Assembly: GCA_019671005.1 (NCBI GenBank)
Contig: CM033726.1
Coordinates: forward strand, 18,411,608-18,475,607
Length of the DNA: 64,000 nucleotides
Origin: Hibiscus mutabilis
Lineage: Eukaryota; Streptophyta; Magnoliopsida; Malvales; Malvaceae
Direction: 5' to 3'
This document shows positions 24,932-37,613 of the stretch, in pieces. Each line of letters begins with the position of its first letter. Positions within the stretch are counted from its first letter, which is position 1. The position numbers and the translations under genes are program-made. The notes below the pieces were generated by a model. It was not told the origin of the DNA and did no database searches. It was given only the letters and a program-made list of their open reading frames with translations.

Positions 24932-25041
24932 ATCACATCATTTAAGTAAGATTATGGTTCAAATCTTGACACTCAATGAATCAAATATCACATCATTTAA
25001 GTAAGATTATGGTTCAAATCTTGACACTCAATGAATCAAAT
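24932..25041 (+). repeat. Perfect 55-bp tandem duplication
   Basis: Two identical copies starting ATCACATCATTTAAG and ending AATGAATCAAAT. The unit contains GGTTCAAATC, a tRNA box B-like sequence. Identity suggests a recent event. Confidence 0.9.
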
Positions 25042-25994
25042 ATGGACAGTTATAAAAAAATAAATATAATTTTTAACTAACTTTGACTTTTAAAATTAAA
25101 AGATTGTCTTTTGTATAAAAACAGTGACAGAACCGACGCATCAGTGAGATGAGCTAGACCTGGTAAATTTGACCCGAGATCTGAAACTTGAACCAAGACC
25201 TAATATATGCATGAATGTTACGGTCTAAACTTGATCCGAACCCGAACCAAAATCAACTCGAAATTTACTGAATCGAAAATCAATCCGAATTGAAAGGAAC
25301 CATAACGAAAATAACCCGAACCGAAAGTAATCTGATCTTAAAATAATCCGAATTTAATTTGCCCAAATCCGATTCAAATCGAACATCAACCTGATTTTGA
25401 CCAGATAATTGAGCCGAAATGAACGGATAAGTTATTTTTATTTATTTATTAGTACTAAGATAAATAGTAAATATGTATATTTTATTCTTTTTTATTATAT
25501 TACTGATTAGCAACCAACTTTAGTAAAAATTTAATGGTTTAATATGTCTTTTCTCCTTTATAAGAGAATATTCATATCTAATTCGATAATTTTTCATTTA
25601 AAAAATATTTGATACGCAGGATTATAAAATAAAGTTGCTCTATTCCCCGCCAACTTTGATATATACATATATATATTTATTTATTTATTACTTTTAATTA
25701 TTTATTTGGTTTAGTCTCTTATTTAATTTATTATATTAATTAAATATCCAAGCCAAAAATTTAAATATCCAATTAAATCTCAAACAATTAAAACATATCT
25801 AAATTGATTTTAATCCACAAATAAATAAGATAAAATTATATTTTATTAAATAATTTCCAAATAGTTTAATTCTAATTTCGTAAAATCAAAATTTTATGTC
25901 TTGGAAATTATGCAAAATTTTATTTTAAAAATAGAAAACAATCAATTGAAACTTGATAATGAACACAATACGAAATTCAAGTTTTAAACATTAA
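25042..25994. other. Intergenic sequence with ACCCGAACC-type motifs
   Basis: 25130-25430 holds scattered CCGAACC, CCGAAC and TCCGAA motifs as found in plant hAT MITEs. The remainder is AT-rich without recognised features. Confidence 0.45.
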
Positions 25995-26589
25995 CAAGCT
26001 GTAACACGCTCGACCCGAATGTCACATTTGGGTCTCAAGCTTGAAACCCAACCATAAAATTTCCAACCTAGTTTAGCCCAATCCACAATAAATTTCCAAA
26101 ACCCATTTTATTTCAATCAAATAAAGTACACGTAATATTTGAAACATATACAGTGGAGCTCCTTTTAAAACTACTTTATAAAACTTTGACTCGATCGTTT
26201 GAAAATCTAAATACAATTTACAATGTACAATAGGTTCCTACGAATACATAGCCCAATGACCTAAGTACTGCACTCTGAAGACACCAGGCACTGGAATCCT
26301 TCCCTGATGGTGCTCCTCCAAGAACGTGTCAAACCTACTAACCTGCGAACGGAAACAAAGATTCCGAATGCTGAACTAACAAAGCTCAGTTGATACACCG
26401 TCACTCAACCATGCTTCATGCAAATCATAAATAAAGCAATGCAACATGAATGATATCATGGCAAGATAACGATGGCGCTACCATAACCGCCTAAACACAT
26501 AACATTATGAATGTATGATTTCGCACATAGCACGCACTTATACATCACTAACGGACACAGCTTCACACAGATAAATCAAACAATATTGA

Positions 26590-26790
26590 GTGAGGTCCGC
26601 GTCCATACAACATCGAAATCTTACACTTTGAGTGAGGCCCGCATCTACAAAGCATCGGGATCCTGCACTCGGGGACGAGGCCCACGTTCATAAAGCATCA
26701 GGATCCTCTATCAATGCTTGAAATCTCTCATCAAACATCTTCGAATGAGGCCCGCGTCCACAAAGCATCAGGATCCATCATTCAGAAGTC
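26590..26790 (-). repeat. Tandem array in the 3' LTR
   Basis: Four units around GAGGCCCGCGTCCACAAAGC plus ATCAGGATCC, the reverse complement of the array unit at 9838-10075. Missing from the 5' LTR partner. Confidence 0.8.
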
Positions 26791-27334
26791 TTCAAGGTGT
26801 TGCAACACACTTCTATGGGTATTCGAATCCCAACAAATAAGGGTTCGACTAAACAGGTGTCCCATCAGCACACATATGACCCTACTTCCACACAGCACAC
26901 AATATCGACACAAATGTCATACCGCACACAACTTAACAGAACTACCATAACCCTATGTTTTCTATCAATTAATACACCACCCATTAAGCATATCAAATTA
27001 TTACCATGTTATGAAAGTACACATTAGTCGTGCTCATTAATTATCTCATTATTCAAGGAGACTCAACTATATGGATGTCCCATCAGCACACACCAAGGAC
27101 CCTATTTACCATACAGCATCAAACGATCCACCTAGGATCCATATGGGTTACTATCACAAGCAATTCACCCAATAATTACCAAGTTATTAGTCTATTAATT
27201 CACATACGGAGTTTAAACATCAGTTTCTTAGCTTTGATATTCGTTTTATACCTTAGAAGACCTCTTGGTCCCTTTACCTCAAATTATAGAACCCCCAAAC
27301 GCAAACTTGAATTTCTTGGGCAGATTGTCCAACG

Positions 27335-27725
27335 AGTACTGATACTTTTACATGGGTATCGGTAAGCCTCTCCAGGTACCGATACTCTTCCCCTGAGTAC
27401 CGATACTCAAATTAGGTTAAAAAGAATTGGTGCCTCAAACCGTATCGATACGGTTACTTCCGTATTGGTACTCATCATCGGTACGTGATCCATCCTGTAT
27501 CGATCCTTACCCGTACCGATACTCCTTCTTTTATGTACCGGTACACAAAAGCCTTCTTCAGGCAATATAACAGTAGTATCGATACGTCCCCCTAATGTAC
27601 CGATATGCAAAAATGCTACTAGAATTCCTAATAAGCAAGGGGTATCGTACGTGTACAACTGTACTGGTACCCCCTCACAGACCACCCCATTTTATTGCAT
27701 ATGCTTACCGATACTGTACACCTAG
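27335..27725. repeat. Cluster of GTACCGATAC-type short palindromic motifs
   Basis: Roughly fifteen variants of GTAYCGATAC/GTATCGGTAC in under 400 bp, such as GAGTACCGATACTC at 27396 and CCGTATCGATACGG near 27440. The same cluster is at 32915-33320 in the other LTR. Confidence 0.85.
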
Positions 27726-28493
27726 TAGCAGTACGCAAGCCCAAAATTTCAAAGTCTGGGTTCGAATTTCACCTAGAAATCCTACTTAACCTATGTGGTT
27801 AAACCCTAAATCGTTCCTACAAGTTATGGTGAAGTTATTAAGTGAGTTTCTACCAATTTTAAGCCTTAACAACATCAAATCCATATTTTACCATTGAAGA
27901 TCACCCAAAGCATACCCAAACCACAAATACCAAAATCATGCACCAAAGCCTATTTTTATGAGTTGCAGGAATTCAAAGGAGTTAGTGGTGTACTAACCTT
28001 GGATTAAAGCTGGTGAAGAGGCCTTCAAAGACTCATTTTTGTTTTTCCTCATCAAACCCCAACATAACCTCCTTCATCACCATTCTAAGCAAAGCTCACC
28101 TCAAAATAAAGATCCTTTGATGCTGAACAATCTTTCCTCCTTACCCAAAACGAGATTCATACTCTAGAACTCAAAAATTTAGTTTTTAAGGGTGGTTCTT
28201 GAAGCCAGAGATAAAGATGTGAGGAGTGGGAAGATATGGGACAAGGTGACCTCACAAGTCCTCTTTCTCAGCATCCATCCTAAAGAATTATCCCCCCAAA
28301 CCATCCTCTAATTATTCTTTTACCAAACTACCGTCCTCACACTCTTCTTAACTCAAACCCAAACCAACAACACATGTCTAAAATCTATAAACAAGCCCAA
28401 ATAAGGCTCCCAAGGGCCCAACATCTCAGCCCAAGCATGAAACTCATATCTCGATTAACGCGGCCTTTAAATTCTAGAATTTGGGCTATTACA

Positions 28494-28505
28494 ACTCTCC
28501 CCCCT
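28494..28505 (-). promoter_or_regulatory. Polypurine tract
   Basis: Minus strand AGGGGGGAGAGT directly before the 3' LTR. Confidence 0.85.
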
Positions 28506-31500
28506 AAAAAAAATTTCGTCCTCAAAATTTAGACAAGGAAAGAAGATACATTGATGAAGGTTCGACGATCCTCTCACTTTACACATGCCATGCGGCTCTT
28601 AGGTTCCTCCTCGATACCTCCCTAGCCAAAACTCTTAACATAAATTCTCAACTCTCTACAAGACTCCTCAACAAAATATTCCTAATTTCTAGATCAACAC
28701 TTATATTGAACCTAAAAGCGAATCAACCAAGGATAACCTCAACAACATTGTCAAACATCGGCACGCCGAACTCACTTCGATGAGTCGTAACTCGGTGAAC
28801 AAACCTCTCTACCATCACTCGCCTTTCCAAAACTCTAGAACTCAACCCTCATCCGCCTCCATAATATGACACTTCTTTAGGGTATACTACAGGGCACTTT
28901 ATCATATATATTAACACCATAACCCACGTGTTCAGGAACAAGCAAACCCTATCAATCGAGCTCTACGTTAATATAACATGAAATTACAACCTTCATTCTC
29001 AACTTAGTCAACTAAGAAAGTGCTTAACACCTCATTTACTTGAACCCACTACAACATCAACATATGCAAATCCACGATCAAGCGATTCTACTAGCCAAGT
29101 CACTCTGGTTCTGAAGGGAAATTGTTACTACAAACAAGCTCTACTAGGGATTAAACCCACCAATTGTCCTTAAAGGTCTGAACACTCTCTTTCACTCTAA
29201 CCACCTAATTCTAATTAACATTTGTGCCAAATATTTAGCAAGTCCTCAAAGATTTCCTAATGGTTCTCCTAACACAACTTATTATAGCACAAGAATCCGA
29301 TTCCATACAACTTTAGCCAAAAATCCATATTTCTACTACGTCATTCGGAAGATCTTTATACTGTCACCATGTATGAAAACAATCCATCTCAAATTTAGAT
29401 AAGCAACCCTCACTTCATCGAAATTAAAATTATCTCGATACATTCGTAAGTCTAAATATAACACCCTTCAACTTGTCCTTAAAGCCTAAACATCGCACCG
29501 AACCCCAAATCTTATCACTAATTCTCCTTAACTTTTAACTTATGAGACCCAACTTCTGAACGATCTTACAGAAATCTCACAACTCTTTAATATTAACAAG
29601 ATCACCAGCCTTGAAAAACGAATATTGTTCCTCAACCATTTACATCAACCCACAACAGCTAACACCATTATATCTTGCTATACCAACACAAGCACGTCCC
29701 AAGGTGAACCCCTTGGCGACATCGCTCGCATCCACTCCTCTACCAAAAAGTCATCACACGAAGGGTTCGGTAGATGCCAGTCCACAAGGTGATAGATGCT
29801 AATACCAAACTCTACACATTCCTTAAAATAGGTTTCTAATCCACGATCAAGAGGATAGCCCACTCAATTCTCGAAGAGCACCTTAAAATCCACTTACATG
29901 TCTACCGCCCTAAAGTTGTGGACTCTCAACCTTGCATCAACTACGCGAACCAAGAACGTCTTGCAACTTACAAGGTTCTCCTCAACTAACATCATAGGAC
30001 ACGGTATACAAGCTGAAGAGGTAAAGATTCTTTGCGCACAACACCAACAGACTGGTCATTTCAAACCACAACTTTGAGACTCTAGCTCAGAAACCAAGGA
30101 ACAAATCGTATTCACACGACCAACCCATACCAAGGATAAGTCTAACAAGTCTACAAGGACTGTTACTCTCAATTCTTATTCACCAATTGTAGTGAAACCC
30201 TTACCTACTAGCACTTACAAATCCAATAATTTTAACCAAGCCAACAACAATTCCTGAAGAACTAAACACAAATCCCACTCAACAAAATCACAATCATGGT
30301 AGGAACAAGAAATCAAAATGTTATCAACAAAGTGACTGAAAACCAAATATTCTTGACAGCAAGGTCGTCATCCTTGGCTTGAACAACATGTCATCTAGGA
30401 CTTGCACATCAACTCTAGCGACAGATCTCACGTAACCACCTTGATACCTCAACAATGCCCTAACTCTACCTCATAAAAGACTCTTACTAAGCCAAGAAGG
30501 AATCAACCTCAGAGACTTAGCCAGTAAATACTCATCTACAAATGGGCAGTCCTTTGCTCTGTGACCCGATGTCTGGCACTCATAACAAATCCCCCAAGCC
30601 AGATGCATACCCCAAGGTGATGTTAACCATAATACTCATGGACCACTGGAAAAAACGCTAGGGCCAAACCATCAACACTTCCTGTTATAGCAGAAATCGA
30701 AAAGCCCCTATGAACCCTTCAAATCTAGATTTTGGTCCAACCCTTAGCTGATCTGAAACAACTCTCTTTGATCTCTTTAAAGCACAAACCCTCTTAACGG
30801 AGCCTGAAAAGAATCTTATAATGTTCTAGTTCCTCACAATACAGTCTATAGAATCCTCAAACTGACTCAATATTGGCTCTAAAGTCATTCGAGTGCCTTC
30901 GCACTAACGACTAACTCAAAAAATATCCCAAGTAGACCTGTTGTCTCCTACATCAATATGTCAACCTTGAATCCAAGTTTAAACCTCAACCACCTTTACT
31001 CTTCAATAGTAACAAACTTTGGGCATAACAGCTTAACCATAGAAAATCTTACTCATACTCGACACTATTCTGACACCTTGAACCGGCTACAAAAACTGAT
31101 TTCTCATCTCCTTTATGAGAGCTTCATTGACGTACTTTTTCCTGACTCATCTAAAGAAATATCTCATGTTGAGAATACAGGCTGTGGTCCCAACTCAACG
31201 GTCTCTCACCATTCGCATGTATTGTCTTTAAGAAGAAAGACATTGAAATAAGATCCTCTCACTATCCTTGGGTTCTTAATAACGATGTTCATCTCATTTA
31301 AGGAACATGACTCTCTTCACGACTTTCCTGATCATTTCTCAGGTCACCTAACCCAAACTAGTCTGAACCGCATTAAGAAGGTGGTATCTCGTTGTTCCCA
31401 TTACCATGGGTTTGGTTCCTCAGAACTTCAAAGCTCCTAACATTACTCTTGATATCTCAAGCTAGCTCGTGACTAGACAAAAACCAATATATAAGGCCAT

Positions 31501-32250
31501 ATCAACTCTTTAAAAAGAACAACTCTACCAAATCTGTCAAACCCACATCCTCGAGCTTTACCCAAGTATTGCCTTGCACAATACCCACGATGTTCTTCCG
31601 GGCACTATTATAAACAGTTACAACAAGCATACCTTGCTCGAGATCTCAGAGCATTCAGCTTACTAAGAGCGTACTTGGGACCTCACAGCCATTATGTACC
31701 TTTCAATATAAAATGAAAATACATATCTGTCAGGTGTGCTGCACCCCTATCACATTGTACCTCACCATTAGGGGTCACTTACTACGAATTAAGAGACCTT
31801 CGATTTACACTCTACCACTGGTTAATAGAAAGCAAGTTCTCTTATCTATTTCATAAGGGTCATCTACCAACACGTGGAAACTCGTTACTGAAGGTTTTCA
31901 CTGTGAACTCAAGGCTTCAAGGTAGCTTACGGCTCATAACCATGAATACTACTTAAGTGATAGGAGTAGAGCATGTCCTCAACTCTTTCATTCTTTTATA
32001 AACCCAAGCTTAACGTCTGAGATAACTTTAATCTCAGAATAATCCTCAAAGAAATCATCCATCATTACAACCGTCATGATAGGGACCGAATCTATCTTAA
32101 TGTCACAACCAACGACACATACGAACATAGGGTGCACCATCCAGATTCCAGTCTTGAAAGAGTACAACTTAGACGCAAGGGTCTGTATTCGCTAGACATC
32201 TATCCACGACTCCTAACCACCATAGACTTTCCTAGAACATGCTAAACCCA
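28506..32250 (-). pseudogene. Degenerate internal region with gag zinc knuckle
   Basis: At 30587-30546 the minus strand reads CYECQTSGHRAKDC, a CX2CX4HX4C zinc knuckle of gypsy gag. At 31150-31085 it reads KKYVNEALIKEMRNQFL, similar to the gag segment upstream of the knuckle. The order from the primer site is as expected. From the knuckle to the purine tract only ~2 kb remains, against ~3.5 kb for a full pol, and no reverse transcriptase or integrase motif could be found. All frames are broken by stops and shifts. Confidence 0.7.
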
Positions 32251-32263
32251 GGATCTGATACCA
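32251..32263 (-). promoter_or_regulatory. Primer-binding site, initiator tRNA-Met type
   Basis: Minus strand TGGTATCAGATCC, five bases inside the 5' LTR. Confidence 0.88.
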
Positions 32264-32268
32264 CTAAA

Positions 32269-34081
32269 TATAACACCCTCGACCCTGGTGTCACATTTGG
32301 GCCTCAAGCCTGAAACTCAACCATGAAATTTCCAACCTAGTTTAGCCCAATCCACAATAAATTTTCAAAACCCATTTTATTTTAATCAAATAAAGTACAA
32401 GTAATATTTGAAACATGTACAATGGAGTTCCTTTTAAAATTACTTTATAAAACTTTTGACTCGATCGTTTGAAAATCTAAATACAATTTATGATGTACAA
32501 TAAGTTGCTACGAATACATAGCCCAATGACTTAAGTATTGTACTCTGAAGAGACGAGGCACTGGAATCTTTCCCTGATGGTGCTCCTCCAAGAACGTGCC
32601 AAACCTACTAACCTACGAATGGAAACAACGATTCCGAACCCTGAGCTAACAAAGCTCAGTGGATACACCGCCACTCAACCATGCTTCATACAAATCATAA
32701 ATAAAGCAATGCAACATGAATGATATCATGGCAAGATAATGATGGAGCTACCATAACCGCCTAAACACATAGCATTATGAATGTATGATCTCGCACATAG
32801 CACGCATTTATACATCACTAACCTACACAACGTCACACAGATAAATCAAACAATATTAAGTGAGGCGTCTATAACCCCCAAACGAAAACTCAAATTTCTT
32901 AGGCAAATTGCCCAGTGAGTATCGATACTCCTACATGGATATCGGTACGTCTCTCCAAGTATCGGTACTCCTTTACGAGTACCGATACTCAAATTAGGTC
33001 GAAATAATTGGTGCCTCAAGCCGTACCGATACGCTTACCTCCGTATCGGTACTCATTATCGGTACGTAATCTACCCCGTACCGATCCTTACTTGTGCCGA
33101 TACTCCTTCCTTTGCGTACTAGTACACACGAAAGCCTTTCCCAAGTAATAGAACAGTAGTACCGATATATCCCCCTAACGTACCAGTACGCGAAAATGCT
33201 ACTAGAATTCCTAATAAGTAAGGGGTACCGATGCGCGTACAACAGTACTAGTACGCCCCTCACAGACTACCCCTATTTTATTACATATGCGTACCGATAT
33301 TGGACACCCAGTACCGGTATGTGAGCCCAGAATTTCAAAGTTTAGGTTTGGATTCACCTAGAAATCCCACTTAACCTATGTGGTTAAACCTCAAATCATT
33401 CCTACAAGTTATGGTGAAGTTATTAAGTGAGTTTCTACTAATTTTAAGCCTTAACAACATCAAATCCATATTTTACCATTGAAGATCACCCAAAGCATAC
33501 CCAAACCACAAATACCAAAATCATGCACCAAAGCCTATTTTTATGAGTTACGGGAATTCAAAAGAGTTAGTGGTGTACTAACCCTGGATTAAAGCCGGTG
33601 AAGAGTCCTTCAAGGACTCATTCCCGTTCTTCTTCTTCAAACCCCAACATAATTTCTTTCATCACCATTCTAAGCAAATCCCGCCTCAAAATAAAGATCA
33701 TTTGATGCTGAACAAACTTTCCTCCTTACCCAAAACGAGATTCATACTATATAACTCAAGGATTTAGTTTTTTTAAGGGTGGTTCTTGAAGCCAAAGATG
33801 AAGATGTGAGGAGTGGAAAGATAGGGGACAAGGTGACCTCACAAGTATTCTTTCTCAGTAGCCCTACTAAAGAATTGTCCCCCTAAACCATCCTCTAATT
33901 ATGCTTTTACCAAACTACCCTCCTCACACTCCTCTTAACTCAAACCTAAACCAACAACTCAAGTCCAAAATCCATAAACAAGCCCAAATAAGGCTCCCAA
34001 GGGCCTAACATCTCAGCCCAAGCACGAAACTCATATCTCGGTTTAACCTAACATTCGAATTCCAGAATCCGGGTCATTACA
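32269..34081 (-). repeat. 5' LTR with internal deletion
   Basis: About 1.81 kb, colinear with 26000-28493 except for a ~690-bp gap at about 32865-32875, which removes the tandem array. Flanked on the right by CAAGC. Confidence 0.9.
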
Positions 34082-34179
34082 CAAGCCTTATAGGCTGAGT
34101 TTGTGTGAGATTGTCATCTCTTAATGATGGTTTAATTCAAAACATTGAATGGTCAAGAGTTGAAATTGAGCCTAAATGA

Positions 34180-34610
34180 TAGGGTTGACAAAATATACTT
34201 TTTACGTGAATATATCAACAATTCTATATATACTCAATTGAATACATACCCAACTAAACTCGAATTGACCTAAAAATCTGAAGATTGACTAAAATTGAAA
34301 ATCGGTCTATCTAATATTGACCCGAACCAAAAATCGATCCGATCCGATATTGACCCAACCCAAAATATCAACCAAACCGATATTGACCCGACCTGAAAAC
34401 CAACCAATCTGATATTGATCAGACCCAAAAAATCATCTGATTCGATATTGATCCGACCCGATACTCGACCCGACCTGAAATCACATAGACATGATCTAAA
34501 TCTAATCAAACCCGATTCGACCAGAGTCAAACCTGAACCGAATGCGACCCAAACCGAAAATCAAACTGAACCGAATTGACCCAAACCAAACAACCCGGTT
34601 GTCACCTCTA
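34180..34610. mobile_element. Possible hAT-type MITE with ACCCGAACC repeats
   Basis: Left TAGGGTTGACA and right TGTCACCTCTA roughly mirror each other. Between them the motif GATATTGACCCGACC recurs about five times (34315-34460). No 8-bp duplication was seen. Confidence 0.4.
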
Positions 34611-35729
34611 GGAGGGGTTTTAGCCTCCTATTTTTTTTAATGACAGTTTATGCTCTTATAAGTTTAAATATTAAATAAATTAATCATTGATTCTCTTTAG
34701 TATTTTGGTGCACTTTTTTTCTCCTTCCGTTGTCTGGGTTTCATTTAGATGAGACATGGTTATAAGAGAATTTTTAATGAGTCATTTGTTTTTTTAAGAT
34801 AATTTGATTGATCGCAATATTTTGCAAATACCATCCCGATATAAAAACCAAAACTTTTTAATACCAGCAAAAAATATGAAAAAAGGTAATTAACATTAAT
34901 GAAGTTAAAATGCATAATGTATTGTTCCATGGATCATGGAGCTAGACATCGACAATGAGGTTGTGGTGATCCAGCATCATTATTATTTAAAGTGGATAAT
35001 TGTATTTGTATGGTTTGAACGTGGAACATCTCTGCTAAATCTATTTCGTGGTTTAGATCATCTCTGTTTCTAGACATTTTAAGGAAAAAAGGAAACTAAA
35101 TCGAATGGCTCAAACATATTCCAACAATTTGGGCACTGAAGATCGAAAGTGCAGTCTTGAAATAGATGCAATTGTTGATTTCCAACTTGTAATAACAACG
35201 GCAATGCTTTCTTGGAATTAATTGCAACTTTCCATGCATGTGTTACAATGTATTTACATTTCACTTTTATATAATATAGTTTTTGTTTGTTTGTTATTAA
35301 ACTATCCTAGCAATACCAACAACTAATTGGTCCAATGAGATGAGGTGTTGGGTCCTGTAAAGAAGATTAGGAGTTCGAATCTTGACAATGTGAATAGAGA
35401 AAACTGGATTGAGAGGGTCATTCCTATAATAAATCTCTACAAAACCCGATCTGAATTAATCGATCAGTGGATCAGAAACAAGTGGTTAAACAAAAAAAAC
35501 TATCCAAACAATGATTCCATGTAATTGTTGATAAATATAGGGTAATCAATTAAGCAAATCCAACTTAGGTTGCCCGGAATCTATGAATTATGTGGGGCCT
35601 ATGAGCTAGTTTTGCAAAAGTGGAATCTATCTTTGTAAGTGTCAACAAAATTTGTCCACTATTTGTTCTGTCTTTACAAAATAAAATTTGTTGGATTCAA
35701 TCTTATTATTCAAATGGGTAAACTATTCC
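34611..35729. other. Intergenic sequence
   Basis: No gene found. A tRNA-like segment is listed separately at 35318-35500. Confidence 0.45.
35318..35500 (+). mobile_element. Possible tRNA-derived SINE
   Basis: TTGGTCCAATGAGATGAG could serve as box A and GGAGTTCGAATCTTGAC as box B, about 35 bp later. Downstream text (GGTCATTCCTATAATAAAT) resembles 40395-40430, suggesting a repeated family. Confidence 0.4.
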
Positions 35730-36312
35730 ATTAGTCACTATATTATTGGGTGTATTTTATCTTAGTCAATAAACTAAAAATTGTATACATTTTGCTCTTA
35801 ACGTTATAGTTTAGTTGCAATTTAGTCATTGTCGATAAAGGAGTTGACGTCTCATTTTTTTAATTGGTATAATCACACGTTTATTTTTCAAAACTAACAA
35901 ATTCTATCAAATTGATCATAATTCTAAAAAACTCAACAAAGTTAGCCCTCGCATTTATAAATTCCATCACTATTGTCATCCACATTTATAAGTTTAACCC
36001 TCCACATCTACAAAGTCTATCAATTTGGTCCCAACCTACAAATTCAATATATATATAATTGATATAATTTATAAATGCGATGGCTAAATTTGTTGAATTA
36101 TTTAGAATTAAGACCAAAATTGCTAGAATTAATAAAATTTGAGAACTAAATATGTAATTATACCAATTAAAAATGACATGTCAATTGCTTCGCTGTCGCT
36201 TTAACAAGACAATGACTAAATTGCAATTAAATTGTAACGTTGGTGGCTAAGTTTATAAGATTGTTACTTTGGTGACCAAAATAAAAACACCTAATATTTT
36301 TGTAAGTAATGT
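35730..36312. mobile_element. Inverted-repeat element (MITE)
   Basis: Ends mirror each other over ~140 bp, including AGTTGCAATTTAGTCATTGTC on the left and GACAATGACTAAATTGCAATT on the right. Exact termini and target duplication not resolved. Confidence 0.6.
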
Positions 36313-37486
36313 TATTGTTTATTCTATTCAAATTACCATTAATCTCGTACATAAATTTCTATAATGAGAAAATAATCAACATAATTATAACAACACACAA
36401 TTCGTTGGAGTGCAAAGAAATAAACAGGAAATGTGGCACAATGAAGTATGAGTTGTAAACCTTGAAAACCACTTGTTGGAAGACACATCATAAAGAGACA
36501 ATGGTGGGACCCAGCTGAATGTCGTGTATGTACCAGGAATGGTACCCTCAAGTAGGGCTGAGGTGGAAATTAGGGGTGTGCTTGCATTCCACACCAACCA
36601 CCCTTTTCCGGAATAAAAAATTAGGCCTTTAGCTAGAATCAGGGCTCAGGGTGAGGTAGGGTAGCTTCAGGGGATGATTTATATCCAAATATACTATTTT
36701 GCTTACTTGTAAATATTACAAAGTTCACTACCCTTGTTTTTCCTTTTTAAAATATTTCCCATATTTTTTTTCTTATTTGCAACTTGACCACTTTCTTTAT
36801 GTCTAAAGTAACAGTGAAATAGGTCATATCAGGTTGAATTGGTTTGAATGTATAGAAAAATTATTAGATGGGTCTAACTCACCATTTCACCCATGGTCCC
36901 ATCCAAGGTAAAAAAGAATCTTTACCTCTTTCTTACATGTAAGTAAGGAGTGGGTAGTTACTTGGTAGTTACACTAAAATAGGTTAATGTTATTGGATGG
37001 ACCATAAATGACATGATGATACGAGTCCATCTAACAATTTCTTTAATTTATGAATGTAATGTCCATATGGGTAATTTTGGCCCAAATTTATAAAATCATT
37101 GTCCAGAGCTATGATGCATAACAAGGACCGACACATATGTAGTATGGGAGGGGCTCATGCCCCACACATACCATTTTTTTGTCTTTGTTATATATATATA
37201 TATTAAAAATTAGATTAATTATAAATTTGTCATCTTTACTTTTTTAACATTTATGTTTTATCTTCCAACCTCCAACTCTGATCCATTGATGCATAATATG
37301 AAAGTTGATTCAGATTTATAAAGCCTTATTTAGGAATTAGGTGGATATTCGGTATCGTACAAGCCTAGTTGCAACGTGGGACATAAAAGGAGATGTTAAG
37401 ATTTAAAATTCAATTTATAACATATTGCATGAAAAAGAAACCAAATCAATAATGCATTCTTTCATCAGCCTTCCCTTTTCCATCAC
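36313..37486. other. Upstream region of the SWEET gene
   Basis: No further gene found. A (TA)n run near 37190 and a TATA box at the right end. Confidence 0.45.
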
Positions 37487-37494
37487 TATAAATA
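37487..37494 (+). promoter_or_regulatory. TATA box of the SWEET gene
   Basis: TATAAATA, 127 bp before the start codon, followed by a run of ten C at 37498-37507. No other good TATA lies closer. Confidence 0.75.
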
Positions 37495-37613
37495 CAGCCC
37501 CCCCCCCGAGAATACTTTCATCACTTGACAAATCAAACAAAACTTTTTTTCTGAAGCAAAGACTCAGAAAAAAAAAAAACGAGAGAGGGACTTCACAACG
37601 TATAGATACAAAT

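Larger units (their letters stand above)
26000..28493 (-). repeat. 3' LTR of the Tekay/Del-like element
   Basis: About 2.49 kb; minus strand TGTAATAGCCC... to ...CGTGTTACA. About 690 bp longer than its partner because it keeps the tandem array region 26587-27284. Confidence 0.9.
26000..34081 (-). mobile_element. Partly deleted Ty3/gypsy element (Tekay/Del-like)
   Basis: Flanked by a perfect 5-bp duplication CAAGC (25995-25999 and 34082-34086). Minus strand: 5' LTR 34081-32269, initiator tRNA-Met primer site 32263-32251, gag remnant with CCHC knuckle at 30587-30546, purine tract 28505-28494, 3' LTR 28493-26000. Internal region is only 3.8 kb, so much of pol is gone and no reverse transcriptase was recognised. 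The frame before the 3' LTR ends NFEDEIFFRG, as in the element at 8247-18118, so the two belong to one superfamily. Confidence 0.9.

Noticed and set aside
27407..27685. Minus-strand frame of 92 codons and its relative at 32994-33263
   Set aside because: Lies in the GTACCGATAC cluster of both LTRs; the frames arise from the repeat and match no protein.
29678..29863. Minus-strand frame of 61 codons as integrase
   Set aside because: No integrase motif (HHCC, DDE) could be found; left as unassigned internal sequence.
37425..37613. Longer N-terminal extension of the SWEET protein from ATG 37425
   Set aside because: That ATG lies before the TATA box, and SWEET proteins begin just before the LAWAFVFGVLG helix; the start at 37614 fits the family.
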